Shown: piece after piece, positions 37,401-46,600 of the stretch | How positions within the stretch are numbered: position 1 is the stretch's first letter | Layout of the letters: each line of letters opens with the position of its first letter | Origin: a virus | IMG/VR virus record: IMGVR_UViG_3300043427_001127 | Span: 1-64,000 of that record | Direction: 5' to 3' (one strand) | Length of the DNA: 64,000 bases | The notes under the pieces: generated by a model | Database searches by the model: none | What the model saw: only the letters and a program-made list of their open reading frames with translations | Told to the model about the DNA's origin: nothing | Position numbers and translations under genes: made by a program

Positions 37401-40400
37401 AGAATACACAACTATTTGATACTAATGGTACTGCGGTTGAGAAGTTTGTTGCTCAAACACCAGAACAAACAGTAACCTTTACATATACTGGCAGCAGTGT
37501 AGAGAAGAATACTGAGTCTTATGTTGGTACTGGTCAGGCAACATTAGATGTATTCTCAGAACTCAGAAAACTCATACCAGCATATGTTGGATTTGGTTTC
37601 GCTTTCACAACCAATGGTTCTGCAGAAGCGTTTGGTGCAAACCCACCAGAGAATACACAACTATTCCAAGTATCTGGTGCTGCTATAGTCAAGGTCAATC
37701 CAAAATGGAATGGTTCGGGTACTATCAATATTGATATTACATCGGTTGAGAAGCACACCGAATCCTATGTTGGCACAGGTACTCTATTTGAGTTCATTGA
37801 TTCGGATGAAAGCAGAACCTATGTCTATGATCTAAACGACGTAGTACCGTTCCTAGATGTTGATTATGGTTCTATCAGTGCTGCCGCATTTATAGAGATT
37901 GATTATGGTACTGTTGCTGGTGCATTCTCTGGTGGCGAAGTAGATTATGGCACAGTAATCTTCACCGAATCTGTACTACCATTCGGTTCAATCAACCTAA
38001 GTGGTGCTGCGATTGAAGCATTCTCTCCAAATACCCCAGAGAATACTCAGATCTTTGTTATCTCGGGCGCAGCTGTTGAGAAGAATACGGAATCTTACGT
38101 TGGTGTTGGAACTGAATCTATTACTGGTAGTGCAGTTGAGAAGAACACCGAAGATTATATTGGTGTTGGCAATCTCTTCAATGCTTCTGGTGCAGCAGAA
38201 TCTACTGGTGCCAACCCACCAGAAAATATCCAACTCTTCGCTACTAGTGGCAATGCAGTTGAGAAGTTCAGAGCGAACCCACCAGAAGATTTTGCACAGT
38301 TTATATTCTCTGGTGTTGCGGTAGAGAAGTTTACTACTCAAGGTGGCGAAGATACTCAGCTCTTTACTCTCAGTGGATCTGCAGTTGAAAGGAATACTGA
38401 ATCTTATGTTGGTACTGGAACTCTATTTGAGATTGTTGATAAGATTGAAAGTAGAACGTATGACTACACTGTATCTCAATCCAATCTACTAAGTGTAGAT
38501 GATTATGGATTGATTACTGATGCCATTACTTCTTCCGAAGATTATGGCACTGTTGACATAGCATTCACACAAACTGAATCATATGGTGCAGTAGACTTTG
38601 ATTTCTTATTCCTAAGAGGAACTGCCTCAGAATCTTTTGGAGAAGGATTATATACTGCTTCTGGTACTATTACTATCAGTGGTTTTGGCAAGGTACGCGA
38701 GATTCCACGTTGGGTCAGCAAGGATGGCACAATCACTATCAGTGGCACTGGTACAGTACCTGTATCCGTTGCTGAAATCGGATCTGGTAATCTATTTACA
38801 TCATCTGGTGCTGCTGAAGTATTTGGTGCGAACCCACCAGAAAATATTCAGCTATTCCAAACAAGCGGAACAGCAACAGAGAAGTTCAGAGCAAACCCAC
38901 CAGAAGACTTTGCTCAGTTTACATTCTCTGGTGTTGCTATCGAGTCTGCTGGATTCAATCCACCAGAGAATACACAAAATATTTCCGTAACTGGTGTTGC
39001 TGTTGATGTAACTTCTGTATCTGAGATTGGCACTGGATCTCTATTCACTGCATTTGGTGCTGCTGAAGTATTTGGTGCAAATCCACCAGAATCCACACAA
39101 CTCTTTGTCTACTCAGGTGTTGCTACCGAGAAGAACACAGAGTCTTATATTGGCGCAGGAACAACTGAGATTGACGTTACACACACAATGCGTTTCGTTC
39201 CAAACTGGATCGGTAATGGAACAATCAATATTGATGTCGAATCTACTGAAAAGAATACCGAATCTTATGTTGGTTCTGGTAACGCATTCACATTTATTGA
39301 TTCTGAAGAGAGAAGAACTTACGATTACACAGTTGAAACTGTCGAAGTTGTCAATGAGTATAGAAATCTTATTAAGGATGCTACAACATCCACAGAAGAT
39401 TATGGTCTGATTTCTTCTATTGCCAGTGAGTTTATTGATAACGGCACTACAGTAAGAAACTACATTGAGATTATTCCAACTTCTATTGTTCGCTCAACTC
39501 CCAGAGAGATTGCTTCTGGTTCTCTATTTGCAACATCTGGTGCTGCAGAAGTCTTTGGAGTCAACCCACCAGAGAATACACAGCTATTCACATACACTGG
39601 TGCTGCTTCTGACATCAAGCACACTGAGTCCTGGGTCGGTACTGGATCTCAAACTCTCACAGGTGAAGGTGACGAAGATCTCGTCAAGTCCTTCGTTGGA
39701 TCTGGTGTTCTCGTTAGCATCAGTGGATCAATCTTCTTCATTGGTTACTTCCCATATACTGATTATATTACATTCTTCACATCTGGTGCTGCTTCTTATA
39801 AGGAAGTCAACGCCTTCAATGGAACTGGCACAACAACCACATCTGGTTCTGCTGTAGTTACAAACACAGAATCTTATGTCGGTACTGGATCTCTATTCGG
39901 ATTTAGTGGTGCTGCTGAGTCTGTAACTTATGTTTACAATATTGATGTTGTTATCGGATTTAATGAAGTTGATTATGAGTTTGTTACTGAGATTCCATCT
40001 ATTGACATTGATTATGGATCTGTCGCTCTACCACCAACTAGCGGCATATTTGATTATGGATATATTCGTTACGAAGAAACTATTATTGGTGCGACAGGTC
40101 AGTTTACTTTCGGTGGTTCTGCAGTTGAAAGCAACACAGAAAGATACATTGGTACTGGCAGCACTTCTATTGATGTATTCTCAACCGAAAGAAACACAGA
40201 AAGCTTCAACGGTTCTGGTAACCTATTCACCGCATCTGGATCTGCTGAAGTATTCGGCGCTAATCCCCCAGAAAACACTCAACTCTTCTCTGTATCTGGC
40301 GTTGGCAATACTAGAGAGATTGCAGTCTACACAGCATCTGCATCTGGCACAACCACTCTCAGTGGAGCAGCGGTTGAGAGAAATACCGAAGATTATGTTG

Positions 40401-43400
40401 GTGATAATCCAATCTTTACGATTGATGTATTCTCCACAGAGAAGAACACTGAAGCATTTGCTGGCACAGGAACAGAGACACTCAGCGGTGTTGGCGCAGA
40501 GAAGAACACCGAGTCCTACGTTGGAACTGGCACCTTCTCTGTTCTGTCTGGCGCAGTGGAAGCATTTGGTGCTAATCCACCAGAGAACACTCAACTATTC
40601 ACTTACACTGGAGCTGCTACAGAGAAGAACACTGAGTCTTATGTTGGTGTTGGAACTGAATCTATTACTGGAACAGCAGTTGAAAAGAACACCGAAGCAT
40701 TCGTTGGTTCTGGCACAGAGACTTTAAGTGGTGCTGGTATTTACAATACCACCGAAGTTTACATCGGTACTGGTGTTGTTTCTACAATCTCTGGTGCTGC
40801 TGAAGCATTTGGTGCCAACCCACCAGAAGATATTACACTATTCACCTACACTGGAGCTGCGGTAGAGAAGAACACCGAGTCCTACGTTGGCACAGGATCC
40901 ACAACTGCAAGCGGTGTCTGTGTAGAGAAGAATACGGAAGCGTTTGTTGGATCTGGTTCCTTATCCACTGTTTCTGGTGCGGCAGAATCTTTCACTGTCA
41001 ATCCACCAGAAAATACACACCTCTTCGTCTCTTCTGGTGTCGCAGAAACTAGAGTTATCTATCTCTACAGATTTGAAACAGACGGTCAAGGAACATACAC
41101 AATCTCCGTATCTCATGTTGAGAGAAATACAGAAGCATATGTTGGTACTGGTTCTACCACTGCTTCTGGTGTTGCCATTGAGAAGAACACAGAGACATTC
41201 ACTGGATCTGGCGAACTCTTCACATTCAATGGTGCTGCAGAAAGCAGAACAATCAACCCAGAAGAAGACGTTGTTCTCTACACCTTTGTTGGTACAGCAA
41301 CCGAGAAGAACACAGAATCTTGGGTTGGTACTGGAACAGAGACACTATCTGGTACTGCAAAAGAAAAGAATACAGAAGTATATGTTGGCACTGGAACTAC
41401 CACTGCTTCTGGTATTGCTGCGGAGAAGAACACCGAAGTTTACATCGGTACTGGTTCTGTTTCTACTCTATCTGGGGCTGCAGAAGCATTCGGTGTCAAT
41501 CCACCAGAGAATACACATCTATTCGTTTACTCTGGTGCTGCCACAGAAAGAAATACAGAGGCATATGTCGGTACGGGCACAGAGACACTCAGCGGCACAG
41601 CAGTAGAGAAGAATACAGAGTCCTATGTTGGCACTGGATTTATCACTGCTCTATCTGGTGCAGCGGAAGCATTCTCCGCTCAGACACCAGAGAATACGAT
41701 TCTCTTCACATTCTCTAGCTCTGCTGCTGAAGCATTCGTTGCTCAACCACCAGAAGACTTTGCTCAACTTACATTCTCTGGTTTCATCACAGAGAGAAAT
41801 ACAGAAGCACACTTTGGTACTGGCACTGCAACTCTCAGCGGCACGGCAGTTGAGAAGAACACTGAAGCATACAACGGCACAGGAACTCTCACTGCTTCTG
41901 GTGTTGGACTCGAAGCATTTGCGTGGGCAAACTACAACGGAACTGGCTCTCTATTTGCTATCAGTGGTGCTGCAGAGGCATTTGGTGCAAACCCACCAGA
42001 AGATACCTCACTCTTCACCTTCACTGGATTCTCTGTTGTTCTCAATACATACAGCGAAGTTGGCACTGGCACAGAGTTTGTTACTGGCACTGCGATTGAG
42101 AAGAATACAGAATCCTACGTTGGCACTGGTCAACTCTTCAACTACGATGGTTCCGCAGAAAGCAGAACAATCAACCCAGAAGAAAATACTATACTGTACA
42201 CATTTGTCGGATCAGCAGAAGAATCCTTCACCACTCAAGTCGATGAAACGACGCAAATCTTTACTATTAGTGGATCAGCTGTCGAAAGAAACACAGAAAC
42301 ATATTATGGATATGAACAGTATATTACTGGCGGATCTGCTGTTGTTATAGCATACAGATCATATATTGCATCTGGTTCTCTATTTGCAACATCTGGTGCC
42401 GCAGAAGTATTTGGTGTAAATCCACCAGAAAACACACAGATCTTTACTTACAGTGGTGTTGGATTTGAAAGCACAACTAATGTTTACTATCCAGAAGGAT
42501 ACATTTATATCGATATTGATTCTGTTGTCACGGAGACAAAAACATATACTGGTTCTGGTTCTATCTCCAACTTCAGTGGTGCTGCCGAATCTACTGGAGC
42601 AAATCCACCAGAAAATATCCAGCTATTTGTTTACTCTGGTTCTGCTACCGAGAAGAACACCGAATCTTATGTCGGTCTATGTGACATCTCTGTTGATGTA
42701 TTCTCTGTTGAGAGAAATACCGAAACATACGATGCGACTGGAACAGCAACCCTCACTGGCACTGCAGACCAGAGCAATACAGAATCTTATGTAGCATCTG
42801 GCTCGCTATTTGCTATCAGTGGTGCTGCCGAGGCATTCGGTGTCAACCCACCAGAAGATACAGTTCTTTACACATTCACTGGTGCTGCAACAGAGAAGAA
42901 TACAGAATCCTACGAGGGTTCTGGTTCACTTTACAATGTAGGAAGTGGTGCTATCACCAGAGCAGTTGCTATCAACAACACCATTTACGTTACTATCACT
43001 GGTGATTCTGGTGATGCGAGAGCAAGAGTATTTGTTGCTTCTGGCACAGCAACTCTATCTGGCACTGGTGCAGAAAGTTACACTCGTGCTACTTACATTG
43101 CTACTGGCACAGAAACTATTTCTGGAGCAGCAACAGAAAGAAACACAGAATCTTATGTTGGTTCTGGTTCTCTATTTGGTTTCAGTGGTGCTGCAGAATC
43201 CACGGCAGTCGTTCCAACCAGCAATATCTTTGCAACATTCTCTGGTTCTGCTGGTATTGTCAGAACAAATATTGTCATTGGAGATGGCACACTATTCGCG
43301 TTTGATGGTGCTGCTGAGTCTGTTGGAAGAAGACCAGAAAATGATACTGTTCTATTTACAACTAGTGGAGAATCTCAGATTCTATGGAATCCTTTCCGCC

Positions 43401-43429
43401 CACCAAGAAGTTACGTCACCATTATCTAA
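34409..43429 (+). CDS. Giant repeat protein, probable fibre or surface protein
   Basis: A 3006-aa protein made of two alternating degenerate units of about 20 residues. One has the core SGAAEAFGANPPENTQLF (about 19 NPPE cores by hand count). The other has EKNTESYVGTG with a following TLSG (about 40 NTE cores). A larger unit with DYGxI motifs (such as EDYGLI, EVDYGSI) recurs about six times up to roughly residue 1900 and mixes with the short units. The composition is Gly/Ser/Thr/Ala with almost no Cys and few Trp. An extended beta-solenoid or filament is likely. AGAGGG at 34391-34396 serves as ribosome binding site, but no late box is visible. Function is unknown; surface display or long-fibre shaft is inferred. 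Confidence 0.75.
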   Translation: MASYVYDSNDSYPFSSVDNGFVYVRPATSTEDFGAINVSATSQESYAEITVKQNNDTAFGFATVNGTAKYYKPKKYSYSSSSDNLFAEEDNGLITNAKTSTDDYGTLTAEDGISVREDRYRIDVSQTILAMEPGYTYSSASALVAFVEKTDASTLLLSIYGGSSLTGVTAAISKVAIAWVGNGTPFEIGGSANEIVKAFSTVGTSGPLRLDVASTEAHIRSYDFENVLPFNIVDYGSLGLVSNPDIDFGFVSQPNAGGEKDYGLIVNDSEETPFGLYETNGIGLESFSKQTPAETVPFTLSGEVVLPLAVSIKGVGSVNLSGAAVEKNTEDYVGTGNLFNTSGAAEVFGANPPEDFSLFDITGSAAEKNTERYIGNSIVSITLSTSSNKINTNSFIGVSISGSGTGVGANGGFNIGSHFKFDGVGARRLDLQPLNVGSYNTIQFTAIRGNDNNGGEDPDTSTESLVLQYSINNGNTFTNVGNIVTYNDASFNNLKSVSLVIPNDAKTSSTIFRISQSSSSGTGFDNYGITEISLLSSPPTSIVFSNGYTNLKFTSGAGETTQLFALSGSGVEKNTEDYVGTGSTSISVVSVEKNTETYVAELAGNVTDLFASYGDLTAVTESEDYGLITQSATNVDYRYLSSDYYDINGAAVEKFIAQTPENTQLFTFSGAGVEKFTSQGGETTQLFQFTGAAIEKNTEDYVASGTFSTFSGAAESVTYRYSFDSFIPFTEFDYGSVTQSPTNDIDLGSVSAPNTGGEKDYGSITFINEVVPYGLWTTSGFAIELFSKNIVDNGGTITLSGEVVLPLAVSIIGVGSVNLTGSAVEKNTESYVGIGNLFNTSGAAEAFGANPSEDFSLYDISGTATEKFRANPPEDFAQFTLSGAYSNLKFTTQGGETTQLFSISGAAVEKNRESYVGTGSTSIDVTKVEKNTESYTVAQASIHVLSDYGDLRESAGSTEDFGLITSAATEFETAGSVVRDYLKLFGYAVEKLVAQTPENTQLFDTNGTAVEKFVAQTPEQTVTFTYTGSSVEKNTESYVGTGQATLDVFSELRKLIPAYVGFGFAFTTNGSAEAFGANPPENTQLFQVSGAAIVKVNPKWNGSGTINIDITSVEKHTESYVGTGTLFEFIDSDESRTYVYDLNDVVPFLDVDYGSISAAAFIEIDYGTVAGAFSGGEVDYGTVIFTESVLPFGSINLSGAAIEAFSPNTPENTQIFVISGAAVEKNTESYVGVGTESITGSAVEKNTEDYIGVGNLFNASGAAESTGANPPENIQLFATSGNAVEKFRANPPEDFAQFIFSGVAVEKFTTQGGEDTQLFTLSGSAVERNTESYVGTGTLFEIVDKIESRTYDYTVSQSNLLSVDDYGLITDAITSSEDYGTVDIAFTQTESYGAVDFDFLFLRGTASESFGEGLYTASGTITISGFGKVREIPRWVSKDGTITISGTGTVPVSVAEIGSGNLFTSSGAAEVFGANPPENIQLFQTSGTATEKFRANPPEDFAQFTFSGVAIESAGFNPPENTQNISVTGVAVDVTSVSEIGTGSLFTAFGAAEVFGANPPESTQLFVYSGVATEKNTESYIGAGTTEIDVTHTMRFVPNWIGNGTINIDVESTEKNTESYVGSGNAFTFIDSEERRTYDYTVETVEVVNEYRNLIKDATTSTEDYGLISSIASEFIDNGTTVRNYIEIIPTSIVRSTPREIASGSLFATSGAAEVFGVNPPENTQLFTYTGAASDIKHTESWVGTGSQTLTGEGDEDLVKSFVGSGVLVSISGSIFFIGYFPYTDYITFFTSGAASYKEVNAFNGTGTTTTSGSAVVTNTESYVGTGSLFGFSGAAESVTYVYNIDVVIGFNEVDYEFVTEIPSIDIDYGSVALPPTSGIFDYGYIRYEETIIGATGQFTFGGSAVESNTERYIGTGSTSIDVFSTERNTESFNGSGNLFTASGSAEVFGANPPENTQLFSVSGVGNTREIAVYTASASGTTTLSGAAVERNTEDYVGDNPIFTIDVFSTEKNTEAFAGTGTETLSGVGAEKNTESYVGTGTFSVLSGAVEAFGANPPENTQLFTYTGAATEKNTESYVGVGTESITGTAVEKNTEAFVGSGTETLSGAGIYNTTEVYIGTGVVSTISGAAEAFGANPPEDITLFTYTGAAVEKNTESYVGTGSTTASGVCVEKNTEAFVGSGSLSTVSGAAESFTVNPPENTHLFVSSGVAETRVIYLYRFETDGQGTYTISVSHVERNTEAYVGTGSTTASGVAIEKNTETFTGSGELFTFNGAAESRTINPEEDVVLYTFVGTATEKNTESWVGTGTETLSGTAKEKNTEVYVGTGTTTASGIAAEKNTEVYIGTGSVSTLSGAAEAFGVNPPENTHLFVYSGAATERNTEAYVGTGTETLSGTAVEKNTESYVGTGFITALSGAAEAFSAQTPENTILFTFSSSAAEAFVAQPPEDFAQLTFSGFITERNTEAHFGTGTATLSGTAVEKNTEAYNGTGTLTASGVGLEAFAWANYNGTGSLFAISGAAEAFGANPPEDTSLFTFTGFSVVLNTYSEVGTGTEFVTGTAIEKNTESYVGTGQLFNYDGSAESRTINPEENTILYTFVGSAEESFTTQVDETTQIFTISGSAVERNTETYYGYEQYITGGSAVVIAYRSYIASGSLFATSGAAEVFGVNPPENTQIFTYSGVGFESTTNVYYPEGYIYIDIDSVVTETKTYTGSGSISNFSGAAESTGANPPENIQLFVYSGSATEKNTESYVGLCDISVDVFSVERNTETYDATGTATLTGTADQSNTESYVASGSLFAISGAAEAFGVNPPEDTVLYTFTGAATEKNTESYEGSGSLYNVGSGAITRAVAINNTIYVTITGDSGDARARVFVASGTATLSGTGAESYTRATYIATGTETISGAATERNTESYVGSGSLFGFSGAAESTAVVPTSNIFATFSGSAGIVRTNIVIGDGTLFAFDGAAESVGRRPENDTVLFTTSGESQILWNPFRPPRSYVTII

Positions 43430-43432
43430 TCT

Positions 43433-43440
43433 TATAAATA
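43433..43440 (+). promoter_or_regulatory. T4-type late promoter box
   Basis: TATAAATA right after the stop of the 3006-aa gene, with expected start near 43446. It drives the 62-aa Mtd_N-like gene (ATG 43471) and the 2194-aa fibre. Confidence 0.75.
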
Positions 43441-43470
43441 AGAAAAGAAAGCACTAGGATAGGTATCTCC

Positions 43471-43659
43471 ATGACTACTAGAGTCAAACTAAGAAGAGGA
43501 ACTACCGCTGAGCACGCTGCTTTTACTGGAGCGGAAGCGGAAATCACATTTGATACGGATAAAAGTACTGTAATCATGCACGATGGAGTAACTCAAGGAG
43601 GATTTGAAGTAGCAAAGCAGAGTACCTCACTTGCCCTGTCAATCGCCCTAGGTGGTTAA
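43471..43659 (+). CDS. Stand-alone Mtd_N-like domain protein (62 aa)
   Basis: A 62-aa protein consisting almost only of the small beta-prism head seen at the N-terminus of phage tropism fibres (Mtd_N type): VKLRRGTTAEHAAFTGA, then EITFDTDKSTVIMHDGVTQGG. The same head starts the 540-aa fibre at 50306 (VQFRRGTTTQHSTFTGA and VHDGVTAGG). Here the chain ends about 15 residues after the head, so it is either a stand-alone cap or adaptor or a relic of a fibre whose body was replaced. It stands right behind a late promoter. Confidence 0.8.
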   Translation: MTTRVKLRRGTTAEHAAFTGAEAEITFDTDKSTVIMHDGVTQGGFEVAKQSTSLALSIALGG

Positions 43660-43688
43660 TCAGTAAAAAATATTCAGAGATATAAAAA

Positions 43689-46600
43689 ATGGCAAAACGT
43701 TTAGTATTTAAATCTACATTTTCCCCTTCAACCAATGAAGTAACTATTGAGGGAAATATTCGTAGAAGAAGACTTCTTCTCATCACTAATGTAAGTAAAA
43801 ATATTATTATCTACAACTTTGCTGAACCAACCCTAGGTGCAACAACATTTAGTTTTGATCCAGTAGAAGAAGAGACAACAATCACTCTGGTGAAAGATTG
43901 TTCTGCTATGGATGAAGATGACACTCTTCAGATCTTCTACGAAGAAGATGCCGTAGCATTTGAACCAGACGAAGCATATACTGACCCTGTATCAAAGTTC
44001 AGAATCTCTGAAGCTCAGACTCTGATTGACACGGACTTTGAATATGGTCTTCAGTCAACCAAGTGGGAAACGATTGAAATGTTAAACAACATTCCATCGT
44101 TCTTTAGTAGAAGTGGCGACACTCCATTGGTTGTGACAGAAGTTGCTGTAACTAACGATAACGATACGATTATCGTAACAGCTCCTTCACATGGTCTTTC
44201 TGTAGGTACTCCACTTGACGTTCGTGGTCTTAGTGTAACTACACTAGAAGGTAGCTACATTATCAAAAACGTACTAGACACAGATAGATTCACATTTGTT
44301 GCCAGAGAGAAAGCAACATTTACTGGATCTGTTTTTGGTTCATATACAACTATTACTCCTGGACAGTTTTATCAAGGTTCTCAAGTTCCTTATAAATCTA
44401 TTTTTACTGATGCGGTAAACCCATCAACCATTACGATTGAAACTCCATATCCATCTGGGTTTGTTAATGGAGCTGCATTCTATCTAACTAACACCATTGC
44501 TCTCAGTAACATTTCATTTGATGCTACTCTGGTCGATATCACTGATACCTTGACAACAACTGCAACTGTTAACCCAACAGGAACACAGTCTATTGGAACA
44601 TTAGATTCTTATAATGTAACTATTTGGGATAAGCAAGGATTATCTGGTGTTTCAAATACCAAAGCATTTACTAGTGACGCTGTTGATGCAACAACAAATA
44701 ATATTACACTAACTGCACACGGATTCTCTGATAACCAAGCAGTAGTTATTTTTCCTGCGTCTGGTGCTACAATGCCTGGCGGTGTAACAGGTGGTCGTGC
44801 ATATGTTCTCAGAACTATTGACGCCAATACTTTCTATCTAACAAGATACTGGAGTTCAACAACTAAAGTAGATATTACTTCTCAAGGTAGTGGACAGTTT
44901 GCTATTGTTAGAGCGCATGGTGTAAGAAGCATCAACTATAGCAACGATCAAATCAAGTTCTTTGATAATCCTGGATGGGCTAGTTCACAGAGATTTGTTT
45001 ACTACAGAGGTGATCAAAGCCCTGCTCTCATTCAGCAATCATCTGCTGGTACTACTGGTCCTGCTGATGCTGTTGGCACTATCGCAGACTGGTATACTGC
45101 GGATTCAGCAAACTTAACCAGTACATATTTTGTTACTGGTGGTGCTTCTGCAGATTGGACCATCAACTCAACTTCAACTGGTGCATATAATGTTACTGAA
45201 GGTCCACTTCTAGCAATCAACTCACTCAGAAAAGAGTTTGGTTCATTTAGTGGAACTGGAAGTATTAGCGGAACAACACTAACTATTTCTTCTGTTACTG
45301 ATGGTCGCTTAGCTATTGGAAGCGTTCTATTTGGCGGTACTCCTGCGATTACAGCTAGCACCAGAATCACTGCTTTCGGAACTGGAACTGGTGGGATTGG
45401 AACATACACCGTCAACAACAGTCAAACTACTTCTGGCACGATTACTGGCAACTTACAGTATGAACCAGATTCTCTTGGCGTTACTATTTTAAATGCAACT
45501 TCTCGCAAGGGAACTCAACATGGTGGATCAAACAGTGGCATTGCCCTTGTAACACCAAACATGATTTCTGGTAACTTTATTAACTTTGGCTCTGGTACTT
45601 CTGTATTTACCGATGGTACTGGTGTCGCAGTTATTCCTCTTCCAGGAACAACTCTACCTACTGGTCTAGTTGCTGGCAGAGCATATGCCATCAGAACCAC
45701 TGGAGTTGCTAGTGCTACACCAGCAGCTCCTGCTCTTACATTAGTACAAAACGGAACAACTGCACAAACACTATCTGGTTTCAGTGGACCTGGATTCCTA
45801 CTCGTTGCTGGTATGGTTATTAACTCAGTTGCATCTGGTAGTGCTACCATTACCATGCAAGGTACTGATGTTAACAACAACAACGCTGGTAGAGGATTCT
45901 TAATTAACGGAAACCTTGACCAAAAGTTTGTTTACTATAGAGGTCCATCACTAAACGTTCTATCTTCAACTGGTAACGTATTCCAAGGTGCGGAAGCAAA
46001 CACTGCTCAATGGTATAATAGTGCTGTAAGTAGTACATTTATTGGATCTGTAAGTACAACAAACGCAAGTGCTACAATCACAGTTAGTGGATCACCAACT
46101 GCAATCACAGGAACTTTAGAAATCGGTTCTGCTATTTCTGGTCCTGGTATTCCTAATGGAGCATTTATTCTTGCCTTCGGAACTGGTACTGGTGGTGCTG
46201 GAACATATACAATGAGTGCAGCAGCTACTTCTACAACCAGTGGTGTAATCACTGCAGTAAATACTACCTTAGGAACTACTTATTTCTCCAGGTCTTATCC
46301 AGCTGCTACTACAATGACTCTTGCGACGACAAGAGGTGGTACAGCATTTACATTCAGTGCTGCTTACACATTTGCAGCTGGTGGTCAGATTCACCTACTT
46401 GTTCCTTATCGTTCACTTGAAACTGCTTCCACTATTTTCCACGCAAATCATGGATACAGTGATAACGATGTTGTAAGATACGATGCCAATGGAAACACTG
46501 CTATTCCTGGTCTCACAACAAATACTGATTACTTCGTAAGACGCTATGATGCCAACAGATATGGTCTATCACTAGCATCTAATGGTGTTAGAATAAACCT

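Noticed and set aside
36909-43457. Many long frames in the other two + frames inside the 3006-aa gene (for example 39930-40727, 41625-42350)
   Set aside because: They arise because the repeat codons lack stops in all frames. They follow the repeat period, carry no start signals and are Leu/His/Gln-rich shadows.
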